Positions 43,346 to 51,754 of a DNA stretch of 64,000 nucleotides are shown here, one piece after another (position 1 is the first letter of the stretch; every line of letters starts with the position of its first letter). Where the stretch lies: positions 41,609 to 105,608 of the forward strand of contig NZ_JAIOUV010000012.1 in assembly GCF_019931145.1 (NCBI RefSeq). The letters are read 5' to 3'. Made by a program: the position numbers and the translations under genes. The stretch comes from Marinicella meishanensis. GTDB taxonomy: Bacteria > Pseudomonadota > Gammaproteobacteria > Xanthomonadales > Marinicellaceae. Under the pieces are notes generated by a model, which saw only the letters and a list, made by a program, of their open reading frames with translations, was not told where the DNA came from and searched no databases.

Positions 43346-44589
43346 CGAAAAAGCCAAAGCCTGAACCCATGAAAACCATCACCCGACAAGCCGATCGCCA
43401 ACGCCTGCGTCATCTGGTGTTGCAGGCCCAGGGTTTGTTGCAAACCCAGCCCTTTGGGCGGGGTGTGTCGGGGACGCTGAAAGCCATTGAGCACCTTGGT
43501 TATGTGCAACTGGACACCATTTCTGTGGTACAGCGGGCCCACCACCATGTGCTGCAGGCCCGGGTGCCGGGCTATCAAACAGGCATGGCAGAAAAACTGT
43601 TGACCCAAGGCCAGATTTTTGAACATTGGTCGCATGCCGCGGCCTTTTTACCGATGCGGGATTTTCGGTTCTCTTTGCCCTACAAACAAGCCATCAAAAG
43701 CGGTCAAACCCATTGGTTTAAAAACCCCGATAAAAAACTGATGACCGAGTTATTGGATCGGGTCAGACTGGCTGGGCCGCTGCAAGCCAAAGACATCGAA
43801 CAGCCCCGGCCCAAGGGTCGTGCATCGGCGGGTTGGTGGGATTGGAAACCGGCCAAAAAAGCCCTGGAACAACTGTACATGCAAGGGGATTTGATGGTCT
43901 GTGATCGTGCCGGATTTCAAAAAACCTATGACCTGACCGAACGGGTGCTGCCCGCAGCGGTGGACACCCGCACGCCGGAAGCCATGGAACTGGCCGTCCA
44001 TTTACTCGATCAGCAGTTGCGTTGTCAGGGCGTGGTGTCCTACCCCAGCTTGACTTATTTGCGGCGCATCCCTGGTCTGCGTGAAGCCATGGCTGATTTG
44101 TTGACGCAGCGGGTGGCCGATGCTGAATTGTTGCCCTTGTCGGTGGCTGATCAGGTGCATTATGTGCTGCCAGAAGTTTGGGAGTCGAAGTTGCCGCGCA
44201 GCCGCCACCGCCTGACCATCTTGTCGCCGTTTGACAACAGCTTGATCCAGCGCGAGCGACTGGCTCGTTTGTTTGGTTTTGACTACCAAATCGAATGTTA
44301 CGTACCAGCGGCCAAACGCCGCCACGGTTATTTCAGCCTGCCCTTGTTGTACCGCGACCGCTTCATCGGTCGCATGGACTGCAAAGCCCACCGCGACACC
44401 GGTCTGTTTGCAATCAAGCACTTGCATTTTGAAAACCACCGCTTTGACGCTGCCCAGGTCATCGACGCCCTGGCCCAAGCCTTGCCCGAATTCTTGCGCT
44501 TCCAGGCTTGCGATCACCTCTGTGTAAACCGGGTCGAGCCAACGCCACTGCAAGGACCAGTTGAGCTGGCGTTGGCGCATTTGGAATGA
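43342..44589 (+). CDS. YcaQ/AlkX-like winged-helix DNA glycosylase
   Basis: This 415-residue protein belongs to the winged-helix HTH_42 family (PF06224). YVQLDTISVVQRAHHHVLQAR near residue 54 is the signature; its QLD (Q56-D58) corresponds to the catalytic QxD motif of E. coli YcaQ, which unhooks DNA interstrand crosslinks. FEHWSHAAAFLPM and LTILSPFDNSLIQRERLARLFGFDY are further family blocks. The AGAGGA before the ATG and the overlap with the CPCC gene imply co-expression. A role in repair of alkylation or crosslink damage is likely. Confidence 0.88.
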   Translation: MTKKPKPEPMKTITRQADRQRLRHLVLQAQGLLQTQPFGRGVSGTLKAIEHLGYVQLDTISVVQRAHHHVLQARVPGYQTGMAEKLLTQGQIFEHWSHAAAFLPMRDFRFSLPYKQAIKSGQTHWFKNPDKKLMTELLDRVRLAGPLQAKDIEQPRPKGRASAGWWDWKPAKKALEQLYMQGDLMVCDRAGFQKTYDLTERVLPAAVDTRTPEAMELAVHLLDQQLRCQGVVSYPSLTYLRRIPGLREAMADLLTQRVADAELLPLSVADQVHYVLPEVWESKLPRSRHRLTILSPFDNSLIQRERLARLFGFDYQIECYVPAAKRRHGYFSLPLLYRDRFIGRMDCKAHRDTGLFAIKHLHFENHRFDAAQVIDALAQALPEFLRFQACDHLCVNRVEPTPLQGPVELALAHLE

Positions 44590-45037
44590 ATTGATCAGTC
44601 GGTGTCTTCTACACCTGGAGGGCGGTTTACTGAATGAAAAACTCATGGGCATTGAAACATTCATTTTCAGATTGACTTCAATCCAACGCCGACTGAAGTC
44701 GGCGCTCCTGGATATTTTGGAGCATCGACTTCAGTCGATGACATGGCAAGGCATAGCTGCGCCATCATAAGGGGTTTGAATGATTGGATCCATCTTGGGT
44801 TTAGAATTCATCGAGCTGTTTGGATTGGCCCCCTACGCCGACTGAAGTCGGCGCTCCAGAGAAATGATTGGAGCATCGACTTCAGTCGATGACATGGCAA
44901 GGCGTCAGCCGCAGCCATCACCAGGAGGGTGGTTTGTTGAGTGAAAAACTAATGGACTTTGAAACATTCATTTTCAGATTGCCTTCAATCCAACGCCGAC
45001 TGAAGTCGGCGCTCCAAGGTTGGTTGTTGTATGATTT
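44590..45037. repeat. Repeat-rich gap with two inverted-repeat elements and a 92-bp direct repeat
   Basis: Elements at 44718-44858 and 44869-45016 both start TGGAGCATCGACTTCAGTCG and end GACTGAAGTCGGCGCTCCA. They are in the opposite orientation to the two elements near 42 kb. A segment at 44617-44708 is repeated with few changes at 44924-45015, a shift of 307 bases. No gene is supported here. Confidence 0.85.
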
Positions 45038-46513
45038 TCAGTTCTCGAAAGGGAGGGAATTCCGGCGCTGCTGGCGACTGGTCAACCACAAACCCAAATA
45101 CACCAAGCCGCCGTTGATCAGCAGTATTTCGTAGCCGAATTGATAACCGCCGAGCCAGGTTGTGCCATGTTTGGCCAGCAGCCAGGAAAGGATGGGGGCG
45201 GCCACCGCGATCCAGGGAGTCCAGCGGCCAATCGGTTGCCGCCGCGTGCTCATGCCGAAAGCAAACAGACCCAGCAAGGGGCCATAGGTGTAGCTGGCGG
45301 CCTGGAGCAGGGCGTCGATGGCGTTGGTTTGCATCAGGTAGTAAAACAACACCACCAGGACAAACACCAGCAGCGAGAAGCCCAAGTGGATGGCTTGCCG
45401 TTGTTGTGGATTGTCTTGTTCGTCTCGATCCAGGATGTCCAAATAGAATGAGGTGGTCAATGAAGTCAAGGCCGAGTCGGCACTGGAATAGGCACTGGCC
45501 AACAAGCCCAGCACGAACACCAGGGCCAGTTCCACTGGAAACTGGGTCAAGGCGATGGTTGGGAACAGCAAATCGGCCTTCTCCGGCAAGGCCAACCCAA
45601 AGGCTTCGGCGTAGACATACAGGCCGGCTCCCAGCAGCAAAAACAGGAAATTAACCGCCACCAGAATCACCACGAACAAGTAAATGTTCTTTTGCGAAGA
45701 CCGCAGGTTTTTACACGACAGGTTTTTTTGCATCATGTCCTGATCCAGGCCGGTCATCACAATCACAATCAAGATGCCGCTGAGGAATTGTTTGTAGAAA
45801 TTTTGGCTGTCGGTCCAACCATCGGCGAAGAAAAAGATTTGCGTGTGTTCGCTGGCCCAGATGGTTTTCAAGCCATTGATCACGGAGAAACATTCGCCCA
45901 GGTTACTGGCCACAAACAACAAGGCACCGATCACCGCAATGATCATCAAGGCGGTTTGCAAGGTGTCACTCCAGACGATGGTTTTGATCCCGCCCTTGAC
46001 GGTATAGGCCCAAATCATGGCGATGGACAACAACGCCGTGAGCCAAAATGGCAGGCCGAAATGGGCCAACATGAAGGTGTGCAAGACCAGCGCCACCAGG
46101 TACAGGCGAAAGGCACAGCCGATCAAGCGTGACAACAAGAAAAATGCCGATCCGGTTTTATGCGCATGCCAATCGAAGCGTTCTTGCAAGTAAGTGTATA
46201 TGGTGGTGTAGCCGCCACGGTAATACAAGGGCAACAGCACCTGGGCCACGATCACATAACCCAAGATATACCCCAAGACCATTTGAAAATAAGCAAATTG
46301 TGAGCCACCGACCCAGCCCGGCACCGAGATGAAAGTGACCCCGGACAGGCTGGCACCGATCATGCCAAAAGCCACCACCGGCCACGGCGACTGTCGGGAA
46401 CCGATGAAAAAATCTTGGTTGGTGGCGCGCTGGGTGGTCAGCTTGGCAATCAACAGCAAAAACAAAAAATACAAGCCGGCCACCCAGGCCATGGTCACGG
46501 GATCAATGCGCAT
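45038..46513 (-). CDS. Sodium/solute symporter (SSS family)
   Basis: This 491-residue protein has about 13 membrane helices of the SSS (SLC5-like) fold. FISVPGWVGGSQFAYFQMVLGY, KGGIKTIVWSDTLQTALM and GLLASAYSSADSALTSLTTSFYLDIL are family signatures, the last containing Na+-site Ser residues. The substrate (sugar, proline, pantothenate, acetate or other) cannot be assigned. It is divergent from iorA with about 130 bases between. The end borders on the repeat region. Confidence 0.9.
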   Translation of the reverse strand: MRIDPVTMAWVAGLYFLFLLLIAKLTTQRATNQDFFIGSRQSPWPVVAFGMIGASLSGVTFISVPGWVGGSQFAYFQMVLGYILGYVIVAQVLLPLYYRGGYTTIYTYLQERFDWHAHKTGSAFFLLSRLIGCAFRLYLVALVLHTFMLAHFGLPFWLTALLSIAMIWAYTVKGGIKTIVWSDTLQTALMIIAVIGALLFVASNLGECFSVINGLKTIWASEHTQIFFFADGWTDSQNFYKQFLSGILIVIVMTGLDQDMMQKNLSCKNLRSSQKNIYLFVVILVAVNFLFLLLGAGLYVYAEAFGLALPEKADLLFPTIALTQFPVELALVFVLGLLASAYSSADSALTSLTTSFYLDILDRDEQDNPQQRQAIHLGFSLLVFVLVVLFYYLMQTNAIDALLQAASYTYGPLLGLFAFGMSTRRQPIGRWTPWIAVAAPILSWLLAKHGTTWLGGYQFGYEILLINGGLVYLGLWLTSRQQRRNSLPFEN

Positions 46514-46644
46514 GGAGGCATGGTATCACAAACCTTGAATTCTCCCATGCTTGTTACAGTCAATATGGTGTGCCAATCGAATTCGCAGGTGGGTGTCGCT
46601 CAAATGGGTTAAAATGATGGATGAACCCAAGCTGGAATCCAAGC

Positions 46645-47109
46645 ATGAAATTGACGGTCAATGGCAAATCCCATGACATCGAAGTCGAAGGTGACATGCC
46701 TTTGTTGTGGGTATTGCGCGATGAGTTGCAACTGATGGGCACCAAGTACGGTTGTGGCATTGCCCAATGTGGTGCCTGCACCGTGCACCTCAATGGTTTG
46801 GCGGTGCGCTCTTGTCAGGTCCCGGCCAGCGCAGCGGACGGGATGTCGATCACCACCATTGAGGGTTTGGGTCAACCTGAGGCCTTGCACGCGGTGCAAG
46901 TGGCCTGGATTGAACACCAAGTGGCGCAATGTGGCTACTGTCAGGGTGGGCAAATCATGGCGGCGTCGTCTTTTTTGCAATTCAAACCGAATCCAAGTGA
47001 CGAGGACATCGACCGCGCCATGTCGGCCAACTTGTGTCGATGTGGCACCTATCCGAAGATCCGTGAAGCGGTGAAAACCGCGGCCGCCAAGCTGCGCGGT
47101 GAGGTGTGA
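46645..47109 (+). CDS. iorA: Isoquinoline 1-oxidoreductase-like iron-sulfur subunit
   Basis: This 154-residue [2Fe-2S] subunit belongs to the xanthine-oxidase family. [12 protein letters not shown] plus the later Cys in SCQVPA bind the plant-type cluster; CGYCQGG with CRCGTY bind the second. It passes electrons from the molybdenum site of the large subunit to an acceptor, likely the cytochrome c encoded next. I used [12 protein letters not shown] as start since it aligns with relatives; an ATG 24 bases upstream (46621) is possible. iorB follows after one base. Confidence 0.86.
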   Translation: MKLTVNGKSHDIEVEGDMPLLWVLRDELQLMGTKYGCGIAQCGACTVHLNGLAVRSCQVPASAADGMSITTIEGLGQPEALHAVQVAWIEHQVAQCGYCQGGQIMAASSFLQFKPNPSDEDIDRAMSANLCRCGTYPKIREAVKTAAAKLRGEV

Positions 47110-47110
47110 C

Positions 47111-49351
47111 ATGGGACGCTTAAAAACCATCACCCGCCGGACGTTTCTGGTCGGCTCCTCGGCCTTCGCCGGTGGGGTGGCTTTCGGCACCTTTTTGGCC
47201 AACAAAGAACTTGAAAATCCTTTGGCCCAAAACCTCAAAGCCGGTGCCGCCACGTTCAACCCTTGGGTGCTGATTGATGAGCAAGCCATCACTTTGATCG
47301 TGCCCCACATGGACATGGGCCAAGGTGTGGCCTCAGTGCAAGCGGCGATGATCGCCGAGGAATTGGATCTGGAAATGGATCAATTCAAGATCAGCTTTGG
47401 GGTCCCCGATGCGGCCTATTACAACACCGCTCTGGCTGCTGAGGCGGTGCCGTTTCGGGCCACCGACACCAGCTTGACCGCCGAAACCATGCGCGGCTTG
47501 GTCGGTTCCTTGATGAAAATCATGGGCGCACAGGTGACCGGCGGTTCCACCACAGTGCCCGATGGCTTGAACAAACTGCGGGTGGCCGGTGCCACCGCAC
47601 GGGAAACTTTGAAATTGGCCGCTTCGGTGCAAAGCGGGGTGCCAGTGGAGGCATTAACCACCGTTTCTGCGGCGGTGGTTTTGCCGGACGGACAACGTTT
47701 GCCATACACTGCCTTGGCCAACACCGCGGCGCAATTGAAACCGGTTCATCACGACACCCTTCGCGACCCGAGTCAGTGGCGCTTGTTGGGTCAGCCCATG
47801 CAACGCCTGGATGTGGTGGCCAAGTCCACCGGGACTTTGGATTACGGCATTGATTTGGTGTTTGAGGACATGCTGTATGCGGCCGTCAACATCAACCCGC
47901 GCAAAGGCGCAGCGTTGAAAGCTTATGATGACACGCATGCCCAATCCATGCGTGGGGTCAAACAGGTGCTGTCGGTGACCAACGGCGTGGCGGTGGTGGC
48001 CGACAACACCTGGCGCGCGTTCAAGGCGGCCGCGGCCATCAATTGTGAATGGGCACCTGCGCCTTATCCGGCTGAGCAAGCCGATCACTGGCAGGCCGTG
48101 GCCGATTCGTTCACCGAAGAACGTCTGGACAAAGTGTGGCGGGATGACGGGGATGTGCAAGCAAACATGGCCGCGACACCGGCCGTGCAAACTGAGTACA
48201 AAGCCCCCTACGTGGCCCACCAACCCTTGGAACCCTTGAATGCGGTGATTCGGGTTGGCACTGAGCGGGTGGACATTTGGGTGGCCCACCAATTGCCGCG
48301 TTTTGCCCAACAAAAAGTGGCTGCCATTACCGGCCATGAAGCGGAGCATGTATACCTGCATCAACAATACGCCGGTGGCAGCTTTGGCCATCGCCTGGAA
48401 TTTGAAAACGTCATCTTGGCCGCCGAAATCGGTCGACAATTACCGGGAGAAACCATCAAACTCACCTTCACCCGTGAACAGGATTTTGCCCAGGACTTCA
48501 CCCGCCAGATTGGCATGGCTCGGGGTACTGGGGCCGTGGCCAATGGCCAAGTGACGGTCATGGATTTGCAGGTGGCCACGGTGTCTTCATCGACCTCACA
48601 AGGCAAGCGCATGGACACGCCGATGCCTGGCCCAGACAAACAAATCACCGAAGGGGCGTGGAATTTACCCTATGCCATCCCCCATTTTAAAGTCGCTGCC
48701 TATCGGGTACCGGAATTGGCCCCCACTTCATCGTGGCGCTCGGTGGGGGCTTCCACGGCCGGTTTTTTTGCCGATTGTTTGTTGGATGAATTGATCCACG
48801 CCGCCGGGGCCGACCCTTTGGCCGAACGCATCCGCTTGTGTGATGAACCGGTGGCCAAGCAGGTGTTGATCGAGGCCGGTCGCCTGTCCGGTTGGGATCA
48901 ACCGCTGCCGCCCAACCGCGGTCGAGGCATTGCCTTGGTTGAATCCTTCGGGGTGCCAGTGGCCGAAGTGGTGGAAGTGACCAACACCGAACAGGGCATC
49001 CGCATTGATCGGGTCACGGTGGTGGCCGATGTGGGCCAAGTGATTGATCCGATCAATTTCGACAACTTGGTCAAAGGCGGTGTGGTCTGGGGTTTGGGAC
49101 ATGCGATGAATTGTCAAATCACCTATGCCGATGGCCAGGCGGAGCAAAACAATTACCACCGGCATGCCGGCATGCGTTTTCACCAGTGTCCTGACATTGT
49201 GGTCAAGGGACTGGAAAATGCCCGGCAGATCAGGGGCATCGGCGAACCACCGGTGCCGCCGGCGGCACCGGCCCTGGCCAATGCCATTTTTGTGGCCACC
49301 GGCTTGCGCATCCGCGAAATGCCGTTTGATCAACACATAGACTTTGTTTGA
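47111..49351 (+). CDS. iorB: Isoquinoline 1-oxidoreductase-like molybdopterin subunit
   Basis: This 746-residue molybdenum-hydroxylase large subunit has a Tat signal (TRRTFLVGSSAFAGGVAFG), indicating export after folding. MDMGQGVASVQAAMIAEEL, GGSFGHRLE and WRSVGASTAGFFADCLLDEL are cofactor-site regions. The two-subunit form without a FAD subunit is typical of IorAB and related aldehyde dehydrogenases that reduce periplasmic cytochromes. The substrate may be a heteroaromatic compound or an aldehyde. GAGG precedes the ATG; an upstream Met in the frame is less likely. Confidence 0.88.
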   Translation: MGRLKTITRRTFLVGSSAFAGGVAFGTFLANKELENPLAQNLKAGAATFNPWVLIDEQAITLIVPHMDMGQGVASVQAAMIAEELDLEMDQFKISFGVPDAAYYNTALAAEAVPFRATDTSLTAETMRGLVGSLMKIMGAQVTGGSTTVPDGLNKLRVAGATARETLKLAASVQSGVPVEALTTVSAAVVLPDGQRLPYTALANTAAQLKPVHHDTLRDPSQWRLLGQPMQRLDVVAKSTGTLDYGIDLVFEDMLYAAVNINPRKGAALKAYDDTHAQSMRGVKQVLSVTNGVAVVADNTWRAFKAAAAINCEWAPAPYPAEQADHWQAVADSFTEERLDKVWRDDGDVQANMAATPAVQTEYKAPYVAHQPLEPLNAVIRVGTERVDIWVAHQLPRFAQQKVAAITGHEAEHVYLHQQYAGGSFGHRLEFENVILAAEIGRQLPGETIKLTFTREQDFAQDFTRQIGMARGTGAVANGQVTVMDLQVATVSSSTSQGKRMDTPMPGPDKQITEGAWNLPYAIPHFKVAAYRVPELAPTSSWRSVGASTAGFFADCLLDELIHAAGADPLAERIRLCDEPVAKQVLIEAGRLSGWDQPLPPNRGRGIALVESFGVPVAEVVEVTNTEQGIRIDRVTVVADVGQVIDPINFDNLVKGGVVWGLGHAMNCQITYADGQAEQNNYHRHAGMRFHQCPDIVVKGLENARQIRGIGEPPVPPAAPALANAIFVATGLRIREMPFDQHIDFV

Positions 49352-49361
49352 GGGGGTGGGC

Positions 49362-49994
49362 ATGAAACGATTGATTCACATCTTATTGTTGTCTTGGCCT
49401 GGCTTGATTGGGGCAGCAGAACTTGCCATCCCGGATGCTCCCGAGCCAGGCAGTGTGTCGACGGCCGCTGGATTGAACCATTGGGCCCGCATTTATGAAG
49501 TGGCTTCCCACCCCCGCTGTGTCAATTGTCACGTCGGGGATTCGCCCTATCCCATGTGGTCAGGGCCGAGTTTCGAAAAAACCCAACGGCATGGCATGAA
49601 CGTGCATGCCGGGGCCAGCCGCATCGGTGCCGAAAGCCTGCTGTGCAGCACCTGTCACCGCCAACAAAACAGCGATGAACCGCATGGTGCACCTGGGGCC
49701 AAAGACGTGTGGCGCTTGGCGCCAGTGGAAGCGGCTTGGTTTGGCAAAGGGTCCGATGTAATTTGCCAACAACTGCGGGATCCCGCGCGCAATGGCAACC
49801 GCACTTTTCAACAAATCGCCTCGCATTTGGGGCATGACGTGATTTTGCATTGGGCCTGGAATCCGGGTGGCAAGCGCCAGCCGGCGCCGCATTCATTGGC
49901 TGATCATGTGGCCGATATTTTGGCTTGGGGTGCCGCAGGCATGCCCTGTCCAGGCGATGTCACCACAGCGACAGAGGAGGTGTCTGATGACTGA
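49362..49994 (+). CDS. Dihaem c-type cytochrome of the IorAB cluster
   Basis: This 210-residue protein has a signal peptide (ends near IGA-AE) and two haem c motifs, CVNCH and CSTCH. PRCVNCHVGDSPYPMW and HWAWNPGGKRQPAPHSL match the cytochrome-like protein that often follows iorB-type genes. It is the probable electron acceptor of the molybdenum enzyme. GAGGGGGTGGG precedes the ATG; an alternative TTG would overlap iorB. The 3' end overlaps the next start by eight bases. Confidence 0.85.
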   Translation: MKRLIHILLLSWPGLIGAAELAIPDAPEPGSVSTAAGLNHWARIYEVASHPRCVNCHVGDSPYPMWSGPSFEKTQRHGMNVHAGASRIGAESLLCSTCHRQQNSDEPHGAPGAKDVWRLAPVEAAWFGKGSDVICQQLRDPARNGNRTFQQIASHLGHDVILHWAWNPGGKRQPAPHSLADHVADILAWGAAGMPCPGDVTTATEEVSDD

Positions 49995-50328
49995 GTCAAA
50001 TCACCCATTGCGGGCACCCGCCCAGGTCATGGCCGCTTGTGCTTTGCTGCAACTGACCCTGTGGTTGATTGCCGGCCAGTCCACGGGCACTTACCTGATG
50101 GCCGGTTTTGGGCTGTTGGGTCTGATCACGGCTTGGGGTTTGTGGCAAGCCTGGCGTTGGCTGGCTTACCTGGCCTTTGTGCCGGTGATGGGCGTGGCCA
50201 TTTGGGCCTTGGCCGGTGCCATGCAGGCCAGCGGTTTGGCCTGGGTGTGGTGGTCAGGCATCGCCCTGTTGGATGGGCTGTGTTGGTGGCTGTTGTTCCG
50301 TGCTTTGTGGCGTCACCCAATATCTTGA
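49987..50328 (+). CDS. Small membrane protein downstream of the IorAB cytochrome
   Basis: This encodes 113 residues with four hydrophobic helices (about 15-30, 33-53, 60-80 and 87-107) and no visible cofactor ligands. GGAGG eight bases before the ATG and the eight-base overlap with the cytochrome gene show tight coupling. It could anchor the complex or act as an accessory, but nothing in the sequence proves it. Confidence 0.7.
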   Translation: MTESNHPLRAPAQVMAACALLQLTLWLIAGQSTGTYLMAGFGLLGLITAWGLWQAWRWLAYLAFVPVMGVAIWALAGAMQASGLAWVWWSGIALLDGLCWWLLFRALWRHPIS

Positions 50329-50374
50329 TAAGCCCGTGATACAATACTTCTGACTTGTTTGAGGGGCTAGGCCA

Positions 50375-51727
50375 GTGAGCATACGTTTGTTTTTGACCTG
50401 TCTGGGTATGACCTTGTTGATGGCGTGTGCCAGCAACCAACGGCTGGCCAACCAACCGCTGTCTGACTCTGCCAAAAAACTGTCGGTGCCTGAACGGTTT
50501 GAAACCTATGGACACAATGACGACGTCACCATCATCCTGACTTTTTCCGGCGGTGGCACCCGCGCTGCGGCCTTTGCTTATGGGGTGATGAAAGGACTGA
50601 AAGACACCCCGGTGCAGTTGAACAGCCAGCATCAGGTGGATCTGCTGACCTTGGTGGACATCATTTCATCGGTATCTGGCGGCAGTTTCACGGCAGCCTA
50701 CTACGGCCTGTTCGGCGACCAGTTGTTCAGCGATTTTGAAGCTGATTTTTTGAAAACCACCTTGCAGAGTCGTTTGGCCCGGCGCCTGCTGATCAATCCC
50801 ATCAACTGGTTTCGCTTCATGTCGGGTGGCTTCAGCCGCAGTGATTTGACCACCCAGTACTACCAAAAACACATTTTCAAAGGCAAAACCTTCGCCGATA
50901 TGCGGCCCGATGCCCCCTGGATCATGATCAATGCCACCGATGTGGCGACCGGTGCGGGGTTCACCTTCTCTGACGACCACTTCCGCTGGTTGTGTTCGGA
51001 ATTGGCCAGTTTTCCGGTGGGCAAGGCGGTCACCGCGTCATCGGCGGTGCCGGTGTTGTTTTCGCCGGTGATGCTGCAAAACCATGCAGGCTGTCAGCCT
51101 TTTGTCTATCAGGACCAAATGGTGTACGACGACGTCCGCTACAAGCACCACGCCCTGAAAATCAGGCATTTTCGCAACAAACAACAACACCCCTATCTGC
51201 ATTTGGTTGACGGTGGGGTGGCCGATAACCTGGGGGTGCGGGCCTTGTTGAATCAAATCTATGTCCAGGATGATGATTTTTGGCAGGCACTGAAAGCTTA
51301 CCGATTGACCAGCACCAAAAAAGTGCTGTTTGTGGTGGTCAATGCCGCCGCCACCCTGAATCCGGCCTTGTCGCTGTCGGCCAAAACGCCCAGTGCGGCG
51401 CAAACCCTGAATGCCGCCACCACCATCCAATCACAAAATTACAACGCCGACACGCTGGATTTGCTGGAGCTGAGTGTGCCCAAGTGGACCGAACAGGTCA
51501 AGCAAGGTCGTTGTGCTGAATTCCTGGTTGAAGGCTGTGATGAGTTTGCCTTTTATGTCACCGAGTTGAACTTCTCGCACATCGGTGAACCCGGTTCTTC
51601 CGAATTGGCCGCCATTGAAACCGCCTTGCAGCTGCCGCATGATGAAGTGGACCAGTTGATTGCCGCTGGTCAACAATTGGTGCGCGAATCAGCTGTGATC
51701 CAACAATTCATAGTGGATGTGCAGTAA
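50375..51727 (+). CDS. Patatin-like phospholipase lipoprotein
   Basis: This 450-residue protein has a lipoprotein signal (LLMAC, Cys18). LTFSGGGTRAAAFAYGVM forms the oxyanion hole, SVSGGS (Ser101) is the nucleophile elbow with Ser replacing the first Gly of GxSxG, and LVDGGVADNLG holds the catalytic Asp. This is the Ser-Asp dyad of patatins. It would act on lipids at the outer or inner membrane face. The start is a GTG with TAGG upstream. It is convergent with the FG-GAP gene (27 bases). Confidence 0.86.
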   Translation: MSIRLFLTCLGMTLLMACASNQRLANQPLSDSAKKLSVPERFETYGHNDDVTIILTFSGGGTRAAAFAYGVMKGLKDTPVQLNSQHQVDLLTLVDIISSVSGGSFTAAYYGLFGDQLFSDFEADFLKTTLQSRLARRLLINPINWFRFMSGGFSRSDLTTQYYQKHIFKGKTFADMRPDAPWIMINATDVATGAGFTFSDDHFRWLCSELASFPVGKAVTASSAVPVLFSPVMLQNHAGCQPFVYQDQMVYDDVRYKHHALKIRHFRNKQQHPYLHLVDGGVADNLGVRALLNQIYVQDDDFWQALKAYRLTSTKKVLFVVVNAAATLNPALSLSAKTPSAAQTLNAATTIQSQNYNADTLDLLELSVPKWTEQVKQGRCAEFLVEGCDEFAFYVTELNFSHIGEPGSSELAAIETALQLPHDEVDQLIAAGQQLVRESAVIQQFIVDVQ

Positions 51728-51754
51728 CGGGATTATTGATATGTATCATTACAT

